A stretch of 64,000 nt of DNA from Pantoea sp. SOD02 (lineage in GTDB: Bacteria; Pseudomonadota; Gammaproteobacteria; Enterobacterales; Enterobacteriaceae). Location: positions 2,480,001 to 2,544,000 of the forward strand of contig NZ_CP102604.1 of assembly GCF_024707505.1 (NCBI RefSeq). The letters run 5' to 3'. A program made the translations under genes and the position numbers. The notes beneath the pieces are model-generated. The model was not told where the DNA came from, made no database searches, and saw nothing but the letters and a program-made list of their open reading frames with translations. Positions 1 to 8,831 of the stretch are shown in pieces (position 1 is the stretch's first letter; each line of letters begins with the position of its first letter).

Positions 1-17
1 CTGATTGCAAAGATCAT
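1..17 (-). CDS. 5' end of an unidentified gene, cut by the window edge
   Basis: An ATG (complement of 15-17) on the minus strand is preceded at a 6-nt distance by a strong GGGAGG ribosome binding site (complement of about 24-29). Only the first five codons (MIFAI) lie inside the window, so the product cannot be named. The start is supported only by the good Shine-Dalgarno match. Confidence 0.35.
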
Positions 18-141
18 ACCGCACCTCCCTCTTTCATCGTTAAATGACCGAGTTTAGGTATAGCAGCTGTGACCGATTTTTTCCTATACGATAAATCTAT
101 TACTTCTACTAAATCAGAATAAGCAGTTAAAAACTCTGTAA

Positions 142-175
142 ATAAAAAAAGCCGACAAGATTTATTGTCGGCTTT
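142..175 (-). terminator. Rho-independent terminator of the 43-aa protein gene
   Basis: An 8-bp stem (GCCGACAA/TTGTCGGC, 151-158 and 165-172) with a 6-nt loop is followed on the minus strand by a T-rich tract. It lies 25 bp past the stop of the small minus-strand gene at 200-331. Confidence 0.85.
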
Positions 176-199
176 GATAGCACTTCCCGAACAGGAAAA

Positions 200-331
200 T
201 TAGATTTTGCAGCCTTCGCAGTCCGCTTCGTCGCTGATATCAGCCGGGACTTCGTTGGCTTTCTCTGCCGCTTTGGCTTCAGCCTGTTCCAGCTGTGCAT
301 CGATATCAAATTCAAACATATCGTCGTTCAT
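200..331 (-). CDS. Acidic 43-residue protein with C-terminal CEGC motif, function unknown
   Basis: This is a 43-codon frame starting MNDDMFEF and ending DCEGCKI. AGGAG lies 7 nt before this ATG; another ATG sits one codon upstream (to 334) but is too close to the Shine-Dalgarno sequence. The protein is strongly acidic, has an alanine/glutamate-rich helical middle (about residues 11-27), and ends in a CxxC pair that could bind metal or form a disulfide. It has no signal peptide or membrane segment. It has its own terminator at 142-175 and is followed upstream by yedI in the same direction. I do not recognise the family. The ribosome site, the terminator and the ordered amino acid composition support a real gene. 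Confidence 0.7.
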   Translation of the reverse strand: MNDDMFEFDIDAQLEQAEAKAAEKANEVPADISDEADCEGCKI

Positions 332-378
332 CATCGTTCTCCTGACCGTGATTAGAAATTTACAGCGCTTTATAACTG

Positions 379-1281
379 CTAGCCGCGCAGCTTAGCAATC
401 AGATTTACGCCCAACAGCACGATCGACCCAATGATAAAGCCGATCACCAGATTGGCGCCGTTGCTCAGCAGTGCCGAGACCAAACCGTTGAATCCGGCGC
501 TGTATTCGCTGATGGCGTGATGTAACGGCGTAATGCCGTGCACCACAATGCCGCCACCAACCAAAAACATCGCGAGGGTACCGACCAGCGTTAAGGCTTT
601 CATTAACCAGGGCGCAAAGGCAAGCAATACGCCGCCAATCGCCTGCGCGACGGTAGAGGATTTCTCTTTAAGCCAGAATCCCAAATCATCGATTTTGACA
701 ATCATCGCCACGATGCCGTACACGCCGATGGTCACCAGAATTGCGACGCCCGCCAGAATCAACACCTGATTCAGCAGCGGCGCCTCTGAAACGATGCCCA
801 GCGTGATGGCGACAATTTCTGCCGAGAGGATAAAGTCGGTGCGCACCGCGCCTTTGACTTTATCTTTTTCGAACGCACGCGGATCCTGCTGCGCCAGTTT
901 ATCGAGACGCTGTTGACGCGCTTCCGGACTCTGCTCTGCCTTATCGTGATTCAGGCTATGCAGCACTTTCTCCACGCCCTCGTAGCAGAGATACGCGCCG
1001 CCAATCATCAGCAGCGGCGTAATCAACCAGGGCGCAAATGCCGAGATCAATAACGCCAGCGGCACCAAAATTAATTTATTGAGAAAGGAGCCTTTTGCCA
1101 CGCTCCATACAACCGGCAATTCACGATTGGCTTTGACACCGCTAACCTGCTGCGCATTCAGCGACAGATCGTCACCCAATACGCCTGCGGTCTTCTTTGC
1201 CGCAACTTTGCCCATTACCGAGATATCGTCGAGCAGTGTTGCAATATCATCCAGAAGTGTAAGTAAACTGGTTCCTGCCAA
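379..1281 (-). CDS. yedI: DUF808 inner-membrane protein YedI
   Basis: This is a 300-residue polytopic membrane protein of the DUF808 family. The N-terminal part ([17 protein letters not shown], then [17 protein letters not shown]) matches E. coli YedI as I remember it. About six hydrophobic segments follow, including residues near 68-105 and several glycine-rich helices toward the C terminus. The start chosen is a TTG at 1279-1281 with AAGGA upstream. This gives the family's usual length; a longer ATG frame to 1329 adds 16 residues without family resemblance. No biochemical function is established for the family. The next gene upstream (1296-1568) is 14 bp away on the same strand, so the two may be cotranscribed. 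Confidence 0.88.
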   Translation of the reverse strand: MAGTSLLTLLDDIATLLDDISVMGKVAAKKTAGVLGDDLSLNAQQVSGVKANRELPVVWSVAKGSFLNKLILVPLALLISAFAPWLITPLLMIGGAYLCYEGVEKVLHSLNHDKAEQSPEARQQRLDKLAQQDPRAFEKDKVKGAVRTDFILSAEIVAITLGIVSEAPLLNQVLILAGVAILVTIGVYGIVAMIVKIDDLGFWLKEKSSTVAQAIGGVLLAFAPWLMKALTLVGTLAMFLVGGGIVVHGITPLHHAISEYSAGFNGLVSALLSNGANLVIGFIIGSIVLLGVNLIAKLRG

Positions 1282-1295
1282 AGTGGTATTCCTTA

Positions 1296-1568
1296 TTATT
1301 CCGGTTCGTGATCCTGACAACAGGGGCAACGCTCAATCGCCGTCACTGACATATCGGCGATGCCCGCACAGTCCCATTCAACGCGTAATGGCCCCGTCAG
1401 ATCTCCGGCGTGCAAATACTTGCTCACCGGACTTTCCGTCATGCCGCTGATCTCTTCGGTGGCGACCAGCCGATCGCCAAGATAAATGCGCGCCGTGGCT
1501 TGGGTTGTCACCATCCGCTCATCGCGGAGTTGATACAGGCGCTTAACGGTAAGTTTGATGCTGCTCAT
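1296..1568 (-). CDS. Hypothetical 90-residue protein with CPCC motif
   Basis: A 90-codon frame begins [14 protein letters not shown] and ends with an [13 protein letters not shown] tail. It is soluble, with no signal peptide or transmembrane helix. A predicted beta-rich N-terminal half carries basic residues; the C-terminal CPCC could coordinate metal. It lies 14 bp upstream of yedI, same strand, and 69 bp downstream of vsr. The ribosome site is weak (GGAA near the start). I do not recognise the family; the gene call rests on tight packing and a plausible composition. Confidence 0.65.
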   Translation of the reverse strand: MSSIKLTVKRLYQLRDERMVTTQATARIYLGDRLVATEEISGMTESPVSKYLHAGDLTGPLRVEWDCAGIADMSVTAIERCPCCQDHEPE

Positions 1569-1637
1569 GGCTCATTCCGCGTCCCAGAGAAAAGGGAGAT
1601 CTAAACTGTTATGGCGGCTAAAAGCAACAATCTCGCA

Positions 1638-2114
1638 CTATTCAACGCGATAGTGATGCAAGCCCTGATGGTCGATTTCGCTGCTGTCGGTTGCCGCCAG
1701 CAGCCACTCTTCTAAACGTTCAATCAGCGCGCTGTCCTCCAGCTGCAGTTTGCCGCGCAGCGCGCACTCCCAAACAATCAGTACTTTCCAGCCTCCTTCG
1801 CGCAGTTGCTCGACGTAACGCCGGTCGCGCTCAACGTTACTGTTAATTTTGCCACTCCAGAATTCAGTGCGCGTGGCGGGCATCTTGAATAAGTAGCAGT
1901 GATGACGATGCCAGAAGCAGCCGTGAACAAAAATAATCGCTTTCTCGGCGGGCAGGACAAAATCCGGGCGGCCCGGTAGCGCTTTATCCTGCACGCGATA
2001 GGTGAAGCCGCGATCTTTAAGAATCAACGCAATACGCTGTTCAATCGCGGTATCCTGATTGCGAATGGCGCGCATGTTTTTGCTGCGAATGGCTTGCGAG
2101 TGAACGTCTGCCAT
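1638..2114 (-). CDS. vsr: Very short patch repair endonuclease Vsr
   Basis: Vsr nicks 5' of the mismatched T at T:G mispairs that arise when 5-methylcytosine in Dcm sites deaminates, starting repair back to C:G. The 158-residue protein keeps the residues known from E. coli Vsr: Asp51 (GRPDF), His64 and His69 (FVHGCFWHRHHC, also zinc-binding region) and Asp97 (NVERDRRY). AAGGAG stands 5 nt before the ATG. It is transcribed divergently from dcm, with 128 bp between the starts. In E. coli K-12 vsr overlaps the 3' end of dcm on the same strand, so the arrangement here is different. Confidence 0.97.
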   Translation of the reverse strand: MADVHSQAIRSKNMRAIRNQDTAIEQRIALILKDRGFTYRVQDKALPGRPDFVLPAEKAIIFVHGCFWHRHHCYLFKMPATRTEFWSGKINSNVERDRRYVEQLREGGWKVLIVWECALRGKLQLEDSALIERLEEWLLAATDSSEIDHQGLHHYRVE

Positions 2115-2242
2115 AGCGTCTCCTTGTATTAGCGCTTCTTCAACTTTAGCGGCTTAGGCCAAAAGCGAAAGCACACCGCACGCCAATTTCCTCGTTGCGT
2201 GATGAGTGTTAGCATAGCCGCTTCACTGTTAAGGAAAAACGC

Positions 2243-3634
2243 ATGCTCGCTATCGACCCCGTCTCGCCCTCCCCGTTTACCGCCAATCAGGATGACGCGA
2301 CGTCGCTGTTACTGCAGGTGCTCGATATCTATGCCGCACGCGATGTGGTTATCACCTTAACCGACGCCGGTGGCCGCGACTGGAGCGTGCCGCGTTTGAA
2401 TCGCATTCGCGCCGGTAAAAGTGCCGCGCCGGCGCTCTCCAGCCGCGAATTCGCCAGCCTGCAGGCCTTGCTGCCGCAGCGTCCGGCGCATTATGACGAC
2501 GCCAAATTCCAGTTTGTCGATCTGTTTGCCGGTATCGGCGGCATTCGCCGTGGCTTCGAGCAGATTGGCGGTCAGTGCGTGTTCACCAGCGAATGGAATA
2601 AAGAAGCGGTGCGCACCTACAAAGCCAACCTGTATAGCGATCCGCAGTTGCACCACTTCAACAGTGATATTCGTCTGGTAACGCAGCCTGCGGGCATTAG
2701 CGATGAGCAAGAAATTTATCAGCATATCGATCGCACCATTCCCGATCATCAGGTGCTGCTGGCCGGTTTTCCTTGCCAGCCCTTCTCGCTGGCGGGCGTG
2801 AGCAAGAAGAATGCGCTGGGTCGCGCGCACGGTTTTGAGTGTGAAGCGCAAGGCACGCTGTTCTTCGATGTGGCGCGCATTCTCGCCGCTAAAAAGCCGC
2901 CGTTCTTCGTGCTGGAGAACGTGAAAAACCTCAAGAGCCACGACAAAGGCCGCACCTTCGCCATCATCATGGCCACGCTGGATGAACTCGGTTATGACGT
3001 GGCGGATGCCAACGACAGCGGTTTGCCGGATGCCAAGGTTATCGATGCGCGCCATTTTCTGCCGCAGCATCGCGAGCGCATTGTGCTGGTGGGCATTCGT
3101 CGCGACAGCGGGCTTAGTAACGGCTTTTCGTTGCGCGCCCTGCCCGCGCTCTATCCGCAAAACGTGCCGTCACTTCACAGCCTGCTGGAAACCCAGCCGG
3201 AAGCGAAATACACGCTGTCGCCAACCTTGTGGAACTATCTCTATCAATACGCGAAAAAGCATAAAGCCAAAGGCAACGGCTTCGGTTTTGGCCTTAACGA
3301 TCCGCGTAATCTGAACATTTGTGTGCGCACCTTATCGGCGCGCTATTACAAAGATGGTTCGGAAATCCTCATCGATCGCGGCTGGGATCATGCGCAAGGC
3401 GAAACCGATTTCCAGCAGGCCGAGAATATGGCGCGCCGTCCGCGTCGTTTAACCCCGCGTGAATGCGCCCGCCTGATGGGTTTTGAAGCGCCGGGAGAAG
3501 CCAAACTTCGCATTCCGGTGTCCGATACGCAAGCCTACAAGCAGTTCGGCAACTCGGTGGTGGTGCCGGTATTTGCTGCGGTGGCGCAACTGTTATTACC
3601 GCTGATTGAACAGTACGCCGCGCAAAAGGCGTAG
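2243..3634 (+). CDS. dcm: DNA (cytosine-5) methyltransferase Dcm
   Basis: A 463-residue C5 cytosine methyltransferase. Motif [11 protein letters not shown] is at about 91-100, the catalytic PCQ loop [11 protein letters not shown] has Cys178, and ENV is at 225-227. QRRxR-type [14 protein letters not shown] follows, then the target-recognition region and C-terminal motifs IX/X ([26 protein letters not shown]). The N-terminal about 85-residue extension is as in E. coli Dcm, which methylates the inner C of CC(A/T)GG; that specificity is inferred from the family and from the vsr neighbour. AAGGA lies 7 nt before the ATG. The gene is solitary, with no restriction endonuclease nearby. Confidence 0.95.
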   Translation: MLAIDPVSPSPFTANQDDATSLLLQVLDIYAARDVVITLTDAGGRDWSVPRLNRIRAGKSAAPALSSREFASLQALLPQRPAHYDDAKFQFVDLFAGIGGIRRGFEQIGGQCVFTSEWNKEAVRTYKANLYSDPQLHHFNSDIRLVTQPAGISDEQEIYQHIDRTIPDHQVLLAGFPCQPFSLAGVSKKNALGRAHGFECEAQGTLFFDVARILAAKKPPFFVLENVKNLKSHDKGRTFAIIMATLDELGYDVADANDSGLPDAKVIDARHFLPQHRERIVLVGIRRDSGLSNGFSLRALPALYPQNVPSLHSLLETQPEAKYTLSPTLWNYLYQYAKKHKAKGNGFGFGLNDPRNLNICVRTLSARYYKDGSEILIDRGWDHAQGETDFQQAENMARRPRRLTPRECARLMGFEAPGEAKLRIPVSDTQAYKQFGNSVVVPVFAAVAQLLLPLIEQYAAQKA

Positions 3635-3758
3635 CTATTCAGGACCACAATTTTATTTAGGGCCGCGCTTTATGCTGTTTTCCGCCTAATCGCGCCCGCT
3701 GTCACCAAACTGTCACGCGTGCTGCCAATACTCCTGTTTTATTTTTTGGAGGCGTGTG

Positions 3759-5351
3759 ATGTCACTCCTGTCTGTTATCTCTCTGCCGCTGCGGCTGCGC
3801 GCGCGGTTATCCCTGAAAATCCCGTTGTGGCTCACCAGTTTGCGTAGCCAGTTTTTGCTGTTCATTGTGCTGTTCTGCGCGCTGCAGTTTGCCGGTGTGC
3901 TGCTGCTGAATACCCACGTGAATCAGACGCAAACTTCACTGCAGCAGGCCAAACAACTGCGCGAACGTCTGGCCCTGTTGGATAAAGCGCGTATCGAGCT
4001 GCTCACCGCCAGCGATAACAGCCATCGCGCCGGCATCTATCTAATGCAGGATCAGCAAAGTGGCTCAGTCGATAGCTGGAAAAGCCTGGCTGCGGCGGCC
4101 GATGACTCGTTGAAAAATGCACAGCAACAGTTCGCCGCCTATCACGCCAATGCAGATAGCCCGCTGGCGCAAGGTTTCGCCATGCTGTCGGAAGGATTGC
4201 AGGAGCAGCTGAAAGGATTAGCGGCCAACGACATCAACGCCTTTTTTATGGTGCCGATGCAGGCGTTTCAGCAACAGTTTAATGATGCCTGGTTCAGTGA
4301 AATCGAGCAGGCTAATCATCAGCTCAGCAGAGTGAATCAGAACACGCTCAGCACCTTGAAGCTGAGCCGCAATATGTCGCTGATTGTCAGCGCGGTGCTG
4401 ATGGCGCTGTTAGTGCTGGCATCCAGCTTGCTGATGCGCGGCGTGCTGTTGCCGCTGCGTCGCGCTAATGCGCAGCTGGAACAGATCGCCACCGGTGATC
4501 TGGTCGATGCGCAAAACCATCCGCGTCGCCAGTCGCTGGAAACACGCCAGCTATTCCAGTCGATTGATACCATGCGGCGCGGCTTGCAACAGATTGTGCG
4601 CGACATCAACACGGTGGCGGTCAGCGTGGCCGCCGGTGCCGAGGATATGCAGCAGCACAACGAAAAAGTGATGCAGCAACACCAGAAGCAAAATGCCAGC
4701 TTCCATCACTTATCGCAGCGCCTGGATCGCGTTTCGGAAGAGGTGGAGATCGGTGCACAGTTCTCGCAGCAGGCAACGCAGGAAGCACAATCAGCCGATG
4801 CGTTGATGCGTAACTGCGCGGTAGAGGTCGATAAGATGGAAACCCAGATGCAGCAGATTGTCACCGCATCCGATGATATCGCCGGGATTGTGGGCATGCT
4901 GGATGACTTGTCGATGCAGACGCGGTTGTTATCGCTGAATGCCGCCATTGAGTCAGCACATGCGGGCGCTTACGGCCGCAGCTTCTCGGTGGTCGCCAAA
5001 GAGATGGGCTTGCTCTCGCAGCAAAGCGGGGCTTCCACGCGCCAGATCGATGGCTTGATTCAGCATACGCAGCAGCATGTGCATGATGGCTTCGATAAGG
5101 TGAAAGCGCTGGAAGTGCTGTTCGCGCAGATCAGTGGTGCGGTGTCTGGCGTGGTAACGCAGCTGAACGAGCTGCAGCAAAACAGTGCCGCGCAGAGCCA
5201 TCGGGTGAAAAAGATTGCGCTGGAAGTGGTGGAGATGAGCGGACAGCTACAGCAAAACGAAGCGCTGAACGCCCATCAGGTGCAATCGGCGGTGCAATTG
5301 CGCGAGTTATCGGACCGCCTGGCGCAGCGCGCGCAGCAGTTCCGTATTTAA
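3759..5351 (+). CDS. Methyl-accepting chemotaxis protein
   Basis: A 530-residue chemoreceptor. A short cytoplasmic N terminus is followed by a transmembrane helix at about 30-50, a periplasmic four-helix-bundle type sensor at about 51-205, a second transmembrane helix at about 207-228, a HAMP domain (LLPLRRANAQLEQIATGDL) and the cytoplasmic signalling coiled coil. The hairpin tip around 385-415 (SMQTRLLSLNAAIESAHAG, GRSFSVVAKE) is recognisable. The cytoplasmic part is shorter than in Tsr/Tar, and the C terminus (QQFRI) lacks the NWETF-type CheR tether. The ATG at 3759 was chosen because GGAGG lies 6 nt upstream; a GTG is adjacent at 3756. The ligand cannot be told. It is a single-gene unit with a terminator at 5364-5390. 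Confidence 0.9.
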   Translation: MSLLSVISLPLRLRARLSLKIPLWLTSLRSQFLLFIVLFCALQFAGVLLLNTHVNQTQTSLQQAKQLRERLALLDKARIELLTASDNSHRAGIYLMQDQQSGSVDSWKSLAAAADDSLKNAQQQFAAYHANADSPLAQGFAMLSEGLQEQLKGLAANDINAFFMVPMQAFQQQFNDAWFSEIEQANHQLSRVNQNTLSTLKLSRNMSLIVSAVLMALLVLASSLLMRGVLLPLRRANAQLEQIATGDLVDAQNHPRRQSLETRQLFQSIDTMRRGLQQIVRDINTVAVSVAAGAEDMQQHNEKVMQQHQKQNASFHHLSQRLDRVSEEVEIGAQFSQQATQEAQSADALMRNCAVEVDKMETQMQQIVTASDDIAGIVGMLDDLSMQTRLLSLNAAIESAHAGAYGRSFSVVAKEMGLLSQQSGASTRQIDGLIQHTQQHVHDGFDKVKALEVLFAQISGAVSGVVTQLNELQQNSAAQSHRVKKIALEVVEMSGQLQQNEALNAHQVQSAVQLRELSDRLAQRAQQFRI

Positions 5352-5363
5352 TCTTCAGGCATA

Positions 5364-5390
5364 AAAAAACCCGTCAATGACGGGTTTTTT
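5364..5390. terminator. Bidirectional Rho-independent terminator
   Basis: The stem CCCGTCA/TGACGGG is flanked by an A-run on the left and a T-run on the right. It can therefore end both the chemoreceptor gene (plus) and the convergent ribbon-helix-helix gene (minus), whose stop is 3 bp away. Confidence 0.88.
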
Positions 5391-5393
5391 CGC

Positions 5394-5642
5394 TTATTTC
5401 TTCTTCTTACTTTTCTTCAGCAGCGCACGAATCTGCTTCAATTCCGCAGCGGAGAGCTGATCTTCCACCGCTTCCTGGGTATCCAGGCTATCAATGGCCG
5501 GTTGCGCACCCGCATCTAAACTGGCCTGCAAGCGATTAACGATCTCCTGACTCATGGAGATTTGGTTATCTGCGGCTAACTGTTTGATGTGCTCTTTCAG
5601 TGCCGGGTCAATTTTAATGGTTAAGTTAACGGTCTCGGTCAT
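5394..5642 (-). CDS. Ribbon-helix-helix (Arc/CopG-like) protein
   Basis: A protein of 82 residues. The N-terminal stretch VNLTIKIDPALKEHIKQLA followed by SMSQEIVNRL fits a beta-strand plus two helices of the ribbon-helix-helix DNA-binding fold, which acts as a dimer. The C-terminal half is an acidic linker followed by a lysine-rich tail (LLKKSKKKK). The start at 5642 is favoured because GGGAG lies 7 nt upstream; an ATG at 5648 lies only 1 nt from it. No toxin gene is adjacent, so it is more likely a solitary regulator than an antitoxin. The target is unknown. Confidence 0.8.
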   Translation of the reverse strand: MTETVNLTIKIDPALKEHIKQLAADNQISMSQEIVNRLQASLDAGAQPAIDSLDTQEAVEDQLSAAELKQIRALLKKSKKKK

Positions 5643-5718
5643 TTTCATACTCCCTTTTGATTTACAACAACGTAGCGGAAGCAGATGAAAGTTAACAGAC
5701 TGTCATAAAAATTTAATA

Positions 5719-6417
5719 TTACGAGTGTATAGGGCTGAAATCCCTTAACACCGATTCATCAACTGACGTCAGATTGCCCTGCAACTCGGCGCACAGTTTG
5801 CCCATGTAATGCACGAGAAAATCCGCGTTATGCTCCGCTAACAGGCGCCCGGCTTCGGTTTGCATGGTTTGCGGTAAACCCAGCAGTTTTTTCTGGAAGT
5901 GATCCAACGTCCACTTCACGTCATCCAGTTCACGCTCTTTTCCTAACGGATCTTCGCTATCGAACAGTGGACGACCTAACGCGCCTGCCGTGTAGAAAAC
6001 CCGCGCCAGGCCGATAGCACCTAATGATTCGAGACGATCGGCGTCCTGCACAATTTTCGCTTCCAGCGTTTGTGGCGCGATACGCGCGCTAAAGCTGTGA
6101 GCCTGCACCGCGTGCGCGACGGCATCCAGCAGTTCAAATGGGAAGTCCGGGAAATCCTGCTGCAGAATGCGGCGCGTCTCTTCCGCCGCATAAGTTGAGG
6201 CTAAATGACGTTCAGGATGGTTTTTCGGCAGGTTAACCACATCGTGAAAGTAGCAGGCGGTCATAACGATCATAGGATCGGCGTCGCTGTGCTGCATGAT
6301 GCGCTTTGCACTCATCCAGACGCGGCGCAGGTGCGCGATATCGTGGGCTTTGTCGTCATGCAGCCAATTGAGCTGCAGCCAGTTCTCGTAGCGTTGTTGC
6401 CAGTGAGTAAGTGACAT
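5719..6417 (-). CDS. yedJ: HD-domain phosphohydrolase YedJ
   Basis: The 232-residue protein has an HD-domain signature: HDIAHLRRVW near residue 25, CYFHDVV near 56, and VQDADRLESLGAIGLAR near 124, providing the His and Asp metal ligands. Length and sequence agree with E. coli YedJ, a predicted metal-dependent phosphohydrolase of unknown substrate. The position near dcm also matches E. coli. The gene is separated from its right neighbour by a 570-bp noncoding stretch and is convergent with nothing immediate, so it is probably monocistronic. Confidence 0.92.
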   Translation of the reverse strand: MSLTHWQQRYENWLQLNWLHDDKAHDIAHLRRVWMSAKRIMQHSDADPMIVMTACYFHDVVNLPKNHPERHLASTYAAEETRRILQQDFPDFPFELLDAVAHAVQAHSFSARIAPQTLEAKIVQDADRLESLGAIGLARVFYTAGALGRPLFDSEDPLGKERELDDVKWTLDHFQKKLLGLPQTMQTEAGRLLAEHNADFLVHYMGKLCAELQGNLTSVDESVLRDFSPIHS

Positions 6418-6987
6418 CGTGCTTCTCCTGTTATTGCTGTTATCTAAGTTCCTGCGGACATCATAGCGGCCTGGTCATGACACTTTTTTTACATCCTTCC
6501 AGGATGTGCAAAGCGTAAAAATGAGATCCCGATCTTGTTATAGCGCTGTTAACGTCACTTGCACAGCGGCCATTACGATTTCGGCATTTCCTTAGCGGGT
6601 TTTAGTTAAATAACTCTGTTCAACAGGCTTAATATATTCGCGTCATCAACAAATTTCGCTTTAGCGCTAAATTCCAGTTATATGTGCTGATATATGCGGC
6701 TTCTTAAGGGCAGATCAACACGGCATTATCTGAAAAGGTTCCCATTCTGGGCTTTATAACGTACTGTATCTGGAAAAATTCTGGCTTCGGATCCCTTGCG
6801 AAGTCCTTTTCAGCACACATTTTGCTTATGAACCATTTTTAAAATCTAAAATTGCCAGATTAGCCTGATACTAAGGCGACAAATTATTAAGCAAACTGAT
6901 TCAAACCCATTATGCTAGCTCTCACATCTACGGATGTTGGGGGATTCTTCGCAGTTTCCGGGTTTGTGACACAATAAGAGGTATGCA
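6418..6987. other. 570-bp AT-rich intergenic region
   Basis: No coding frame could be supported here. It must hold the divergent promoters of yedJ and the gene at 6988. The only clear structures are a hairpin ACATCCT/AGGATGT at 6491-6507 and a short inverted repeat ACATCT/GGATGT near 6924-6937. Base composition is richer in A+T than the flanking genes. A small RNA cannot be excluded. Confidence 0.5.
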
Positions 6988-7662
6988 ATGAAAGAACGGC
7001 CGATTCTTTTTTCCGAACAGCGGGTGCGCGCCCTGCTGGTTGGCCAGCAAACGCAGACCCGGCGCATTATGAAAACTCAAGCTTTCGGTCCGGGTCAGGA
7101 TCACCATGAAGGCGTACACGCGTTTGACGTCAGCGCCAATCATCTGCACGGCTATAAATTGATGTCGATGACTGATGTCAGTTCGCACTGCCCATTTGGT
7201 CAGGCGGGCGATGGTTTGTGGGTGCGTGAAACCTGGCGTGGCCCGATTGTGCCGGAAAACTTACTGGCAGATTACGAACGCGATCCCCTGCCGTTCCGCA
7301 ATGCGGCGTATTGCCAATATCGCGCTGACAGCAATGAGTTGGGACAGCTGGATGAGAATTTGCAGAATGCCGAGCAGTTTGGCTGGCAGACCGCCATCCA
7401 TATGCCGCGCTGGGCCAGCCGCATCGATCTGCAAATTACCTCGGTGCGAGCCGAGAAGATTCAGGACATCAGTGAAGATGACATCATGGCAGAAGGCGTG
7501 CAGACCGATTCGCACTTCCTCAATAACTTCTTCACCATGAATATGAATTCTGAATCGCCGAAAGAAGCCTACCGCAAAGCGTGGCAGAAACAGTACGGCG
7601 CCACCAGCTGGGAAGTGAACCCATGGGTTTGGGTGATCGCGTTTCAGCGGGTTGAACGCTAA
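6988..7662 (+). CDS. Phage-type protein of unknown function
   Basis: A 224-residue soluble protein. The N-terminal block RPILFSEQRVRALLVGQQTQ followed by TRRIM resembles a family common in lambdoid phages and prophages (starting RPILF, then ALL.G.KTQTRR) that may adopt an ASCH-like RNA-binding fold; this is memory of the family, not proof. Tryptophan-rich motifs follow (GDGLWVRETW, MPRWASRI, NPWVWVIAF). No other phage gene is adjacent, so it is either a prophage remnant or a domesticated gene. The ribosome site AAGAGG precedes the ATG. It ends at a terminator built from a REP-like palindrome at 7689-7718. Confidence 0.8.
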   Translation: MKERPILFSEQRVRALLVGQQTQTRRIMKTQAFGPGQDHHEGVHAFDVSANHLHGYKLMSMTDVSSHCPFGQAGDGLWVRETWRGPIVPENLLADYERDPLPFRNAAYCQYRADSNELGQLDENLQNAEQFGWQTAIHMPRWASRIDLQITSVRAEKIQDISEDDIMAEGVQTDSHFLNNFFTMNMNSESPKEAYRKAWQKQYGATSWEVNPWVWVIAFQRVER

Positions 7663-7688
7663 AGATAAACGCTGCGAAGCATGCAAAC

Positions 7689-7718
7689 GTAAGGTCGTCA
7701 TTCATGACGACCTTTTTT
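7689..7718 (+). terminator. Terminator formed by a REP-like palindrome variant
   Basis: GTAA (7689-7692) followed by the palindrome GGTCGTCATTCATGACGACC (7693-7712) and a run of six T. It matches the window's repeat family except for a compensated stem change (C to T and G to A on opposite arms). It sits 26 bp after the stop of the gene at 6988-7662 and has all parts of an intrinsic terminator. Confidence 0.85.
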
Positions 7719-7866
7719 ATTTCCTCACCATGACTTTCCCGCTTTGCCACGCCAATCACAGACAAATCCTCGACTAACTGGTTGAATAGCCGGCTTTGAT
7801 TACGCGCTGGTATTTTCCCCTTTGCCGCGCCAGGATACTGTTTTCGTCTGAAGAGTGAGTGACGCA

Positions 7867-8643
7867 ATGTTCAAATGGCCGTGGCATGCGCAAATAGAGA
7901 CTTCAGTACTGGCGCTTCCCTGGCAACAGGCGCTGGCGCAGCCCATCTTTTCACTGCTCGACCCTGATGAAAAAACCGCACTGGTTACGCTGGCACAACG
8001 CTTCCTCCAGCAGAAAAAAATCTCGCCGCTGCAAGGCCTGCAGCTCGACGAACTGTTGCTGACACGTCTGGCGCTGCTGTTTTGTTTGCCGGTGTTGAAG
8101 CTTGGACTCGAATGGCTCGATGGCTTCCATGAAGTGCTGATCTATCCCGAGCCGTTCAACGTCGACGATCGCTGGGAAGATGATAACGGTCTGGTGCACC
8201 ACGCGCCGGCTGTGCACGCCGGACAAAGCTGGACGCAAGGTCCGGTAGTGTTAAACGCATTGGATATTCAGGATTCACTCGATCTTTCCGGTTTTAACCT
8301 GGTGATCCACGAAGTGGCGCATAAACTTGATGCGCGCGGCAGCGGTTATACCAGCGGCATTCCGGTGATGGCGCTACGTGATGTCGCCAGCTGGGAGAAA
8401 GATTTGCAGCAGGCGATGGCAGAAATTGAAGCTGAAGTTGAATTAGTCGGTGAACAGGCGGCAACCATCGATCCCTACGCTGCCAGCGATGCGGCAGAGT
8501 GTTTCGCGGTGCTGTCAGAGTATTTCTTCAGCGCACCGGATTTACTGGCTAACCGCTTCCCGGTGATGTATCGCCATCTGCAGCAGTTCTACCGTCAGGA
8601 TCCACTGGCGCGATTGGCGATGCTAACAGCAGAACCTGCTTAA
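7867..8643 (+). CDS. mtfA: MtfA (Mlc titration factor A) peptidase
   Basis: MtfA binds and inactivates the glucose repressor Mlc (DgsA), raising ptsG expression, and is a zinc-dependent aminopeptidase. In this 258-residue protein the zinc motif HEVAH is at 148-152 and the third-ligand glutamate is in [13 protein letters not shown] (Glu211). [24 protein letters not shown] is typical of the family. The ATG at 7867 aligns with the E. coli start (MIKWPW); a longer frame from 7855 adds four unsupported residues. The mtfA, tRNA-Asn, yeeO neighbourhood is also seen in E. coli. Confidence 0.95.
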   Translation: MFKWPWHAQIETSVLALPWQQALAQPIFSLLDPDEKTALVTLAQRFLQQKKISPLQGLQLDELLLTRLALLFCLPVLKLGLEWLDGFHEVLIYPEPFNVDDRWEDDNGLVHHAPAVHAGQSWTQGPVVLNALDIQDSLDLSGFNLVIHEVAHKLDARGSGYTSGIPVMALRDVASWEKDLQQAMAEIEAEVELVGEQAATIDPYAASDAAECFAVLSEYFFSAPDLLANRFPVMYRHLQQFYRQDPLARLAMLTAEPA

Positions 8644-8699
8644 ATCGCGATCGCTTTGTACTAATGCTAGCCAGTTGAATACAAATGTGTTTTAAGCTG

Positions 8700-8728
8700 T
8701 TGACACCTGCAAGGGGCGCCATTAATAT
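8700..8728 (+). promoter_or_regulatory. Sigma70 promoter of tRNA-Asn
   Basis: A perfect -35 TTGACA (8700-8705), a 17-bp spacer and a -10 TAATAT (8723-8728) stand 18 bp before the mature tRNA 5' end, followed by a GC-rich discriminator typical of stringently controlled genes. Confidence 0.85.
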
Positions 8729-8746
8729 TCGCCTCGTTCACACGAT

Positions 8747-8822
8747 TCCTCTGTAGTTCAGTCGGTAGAACGGCGGACTGTTAATCCGTATGTCACTGGT
8801 TCGAGTCCAGTCAGAGGAGCCA
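8747..8822 (+). tRNA. tRNA-Asn (GTT anticodon)
   Basis: 76 nt with encoded CCA. The acceptor stem TCCTCTG pairs with CAGAGGA, the D-arm contains AGTTCAGTCGGTAGA, and the anticodon GTT is at 8780-8782 in loop CTGTTAA. The T-arm reads CTGGTTCGAGTCCAG. All stems pair fully. It has its own promoter and terminator. Asn tRNA genes are common integration targets, but no integrase or duplicated 3' end follows here. Confidence 0.98.
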
Positions 8823-8831
8823 TATTTAGAG

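Noticed and set aside
5394..5642. Ribbon-helix-helix gene as an antitoxin
   Set aside because: No small toxin-like gene overlaps or abuts it; the neighbours are a chemoreceptor gene and yedJ.
6491..6507. Hairpin ACATCCT/AGGATGT as a terminator
   Set aside because: The T-run is on the 5' side for plus-strand transcripts and becomes an A-run for minus-strand ones; no gene ends there.
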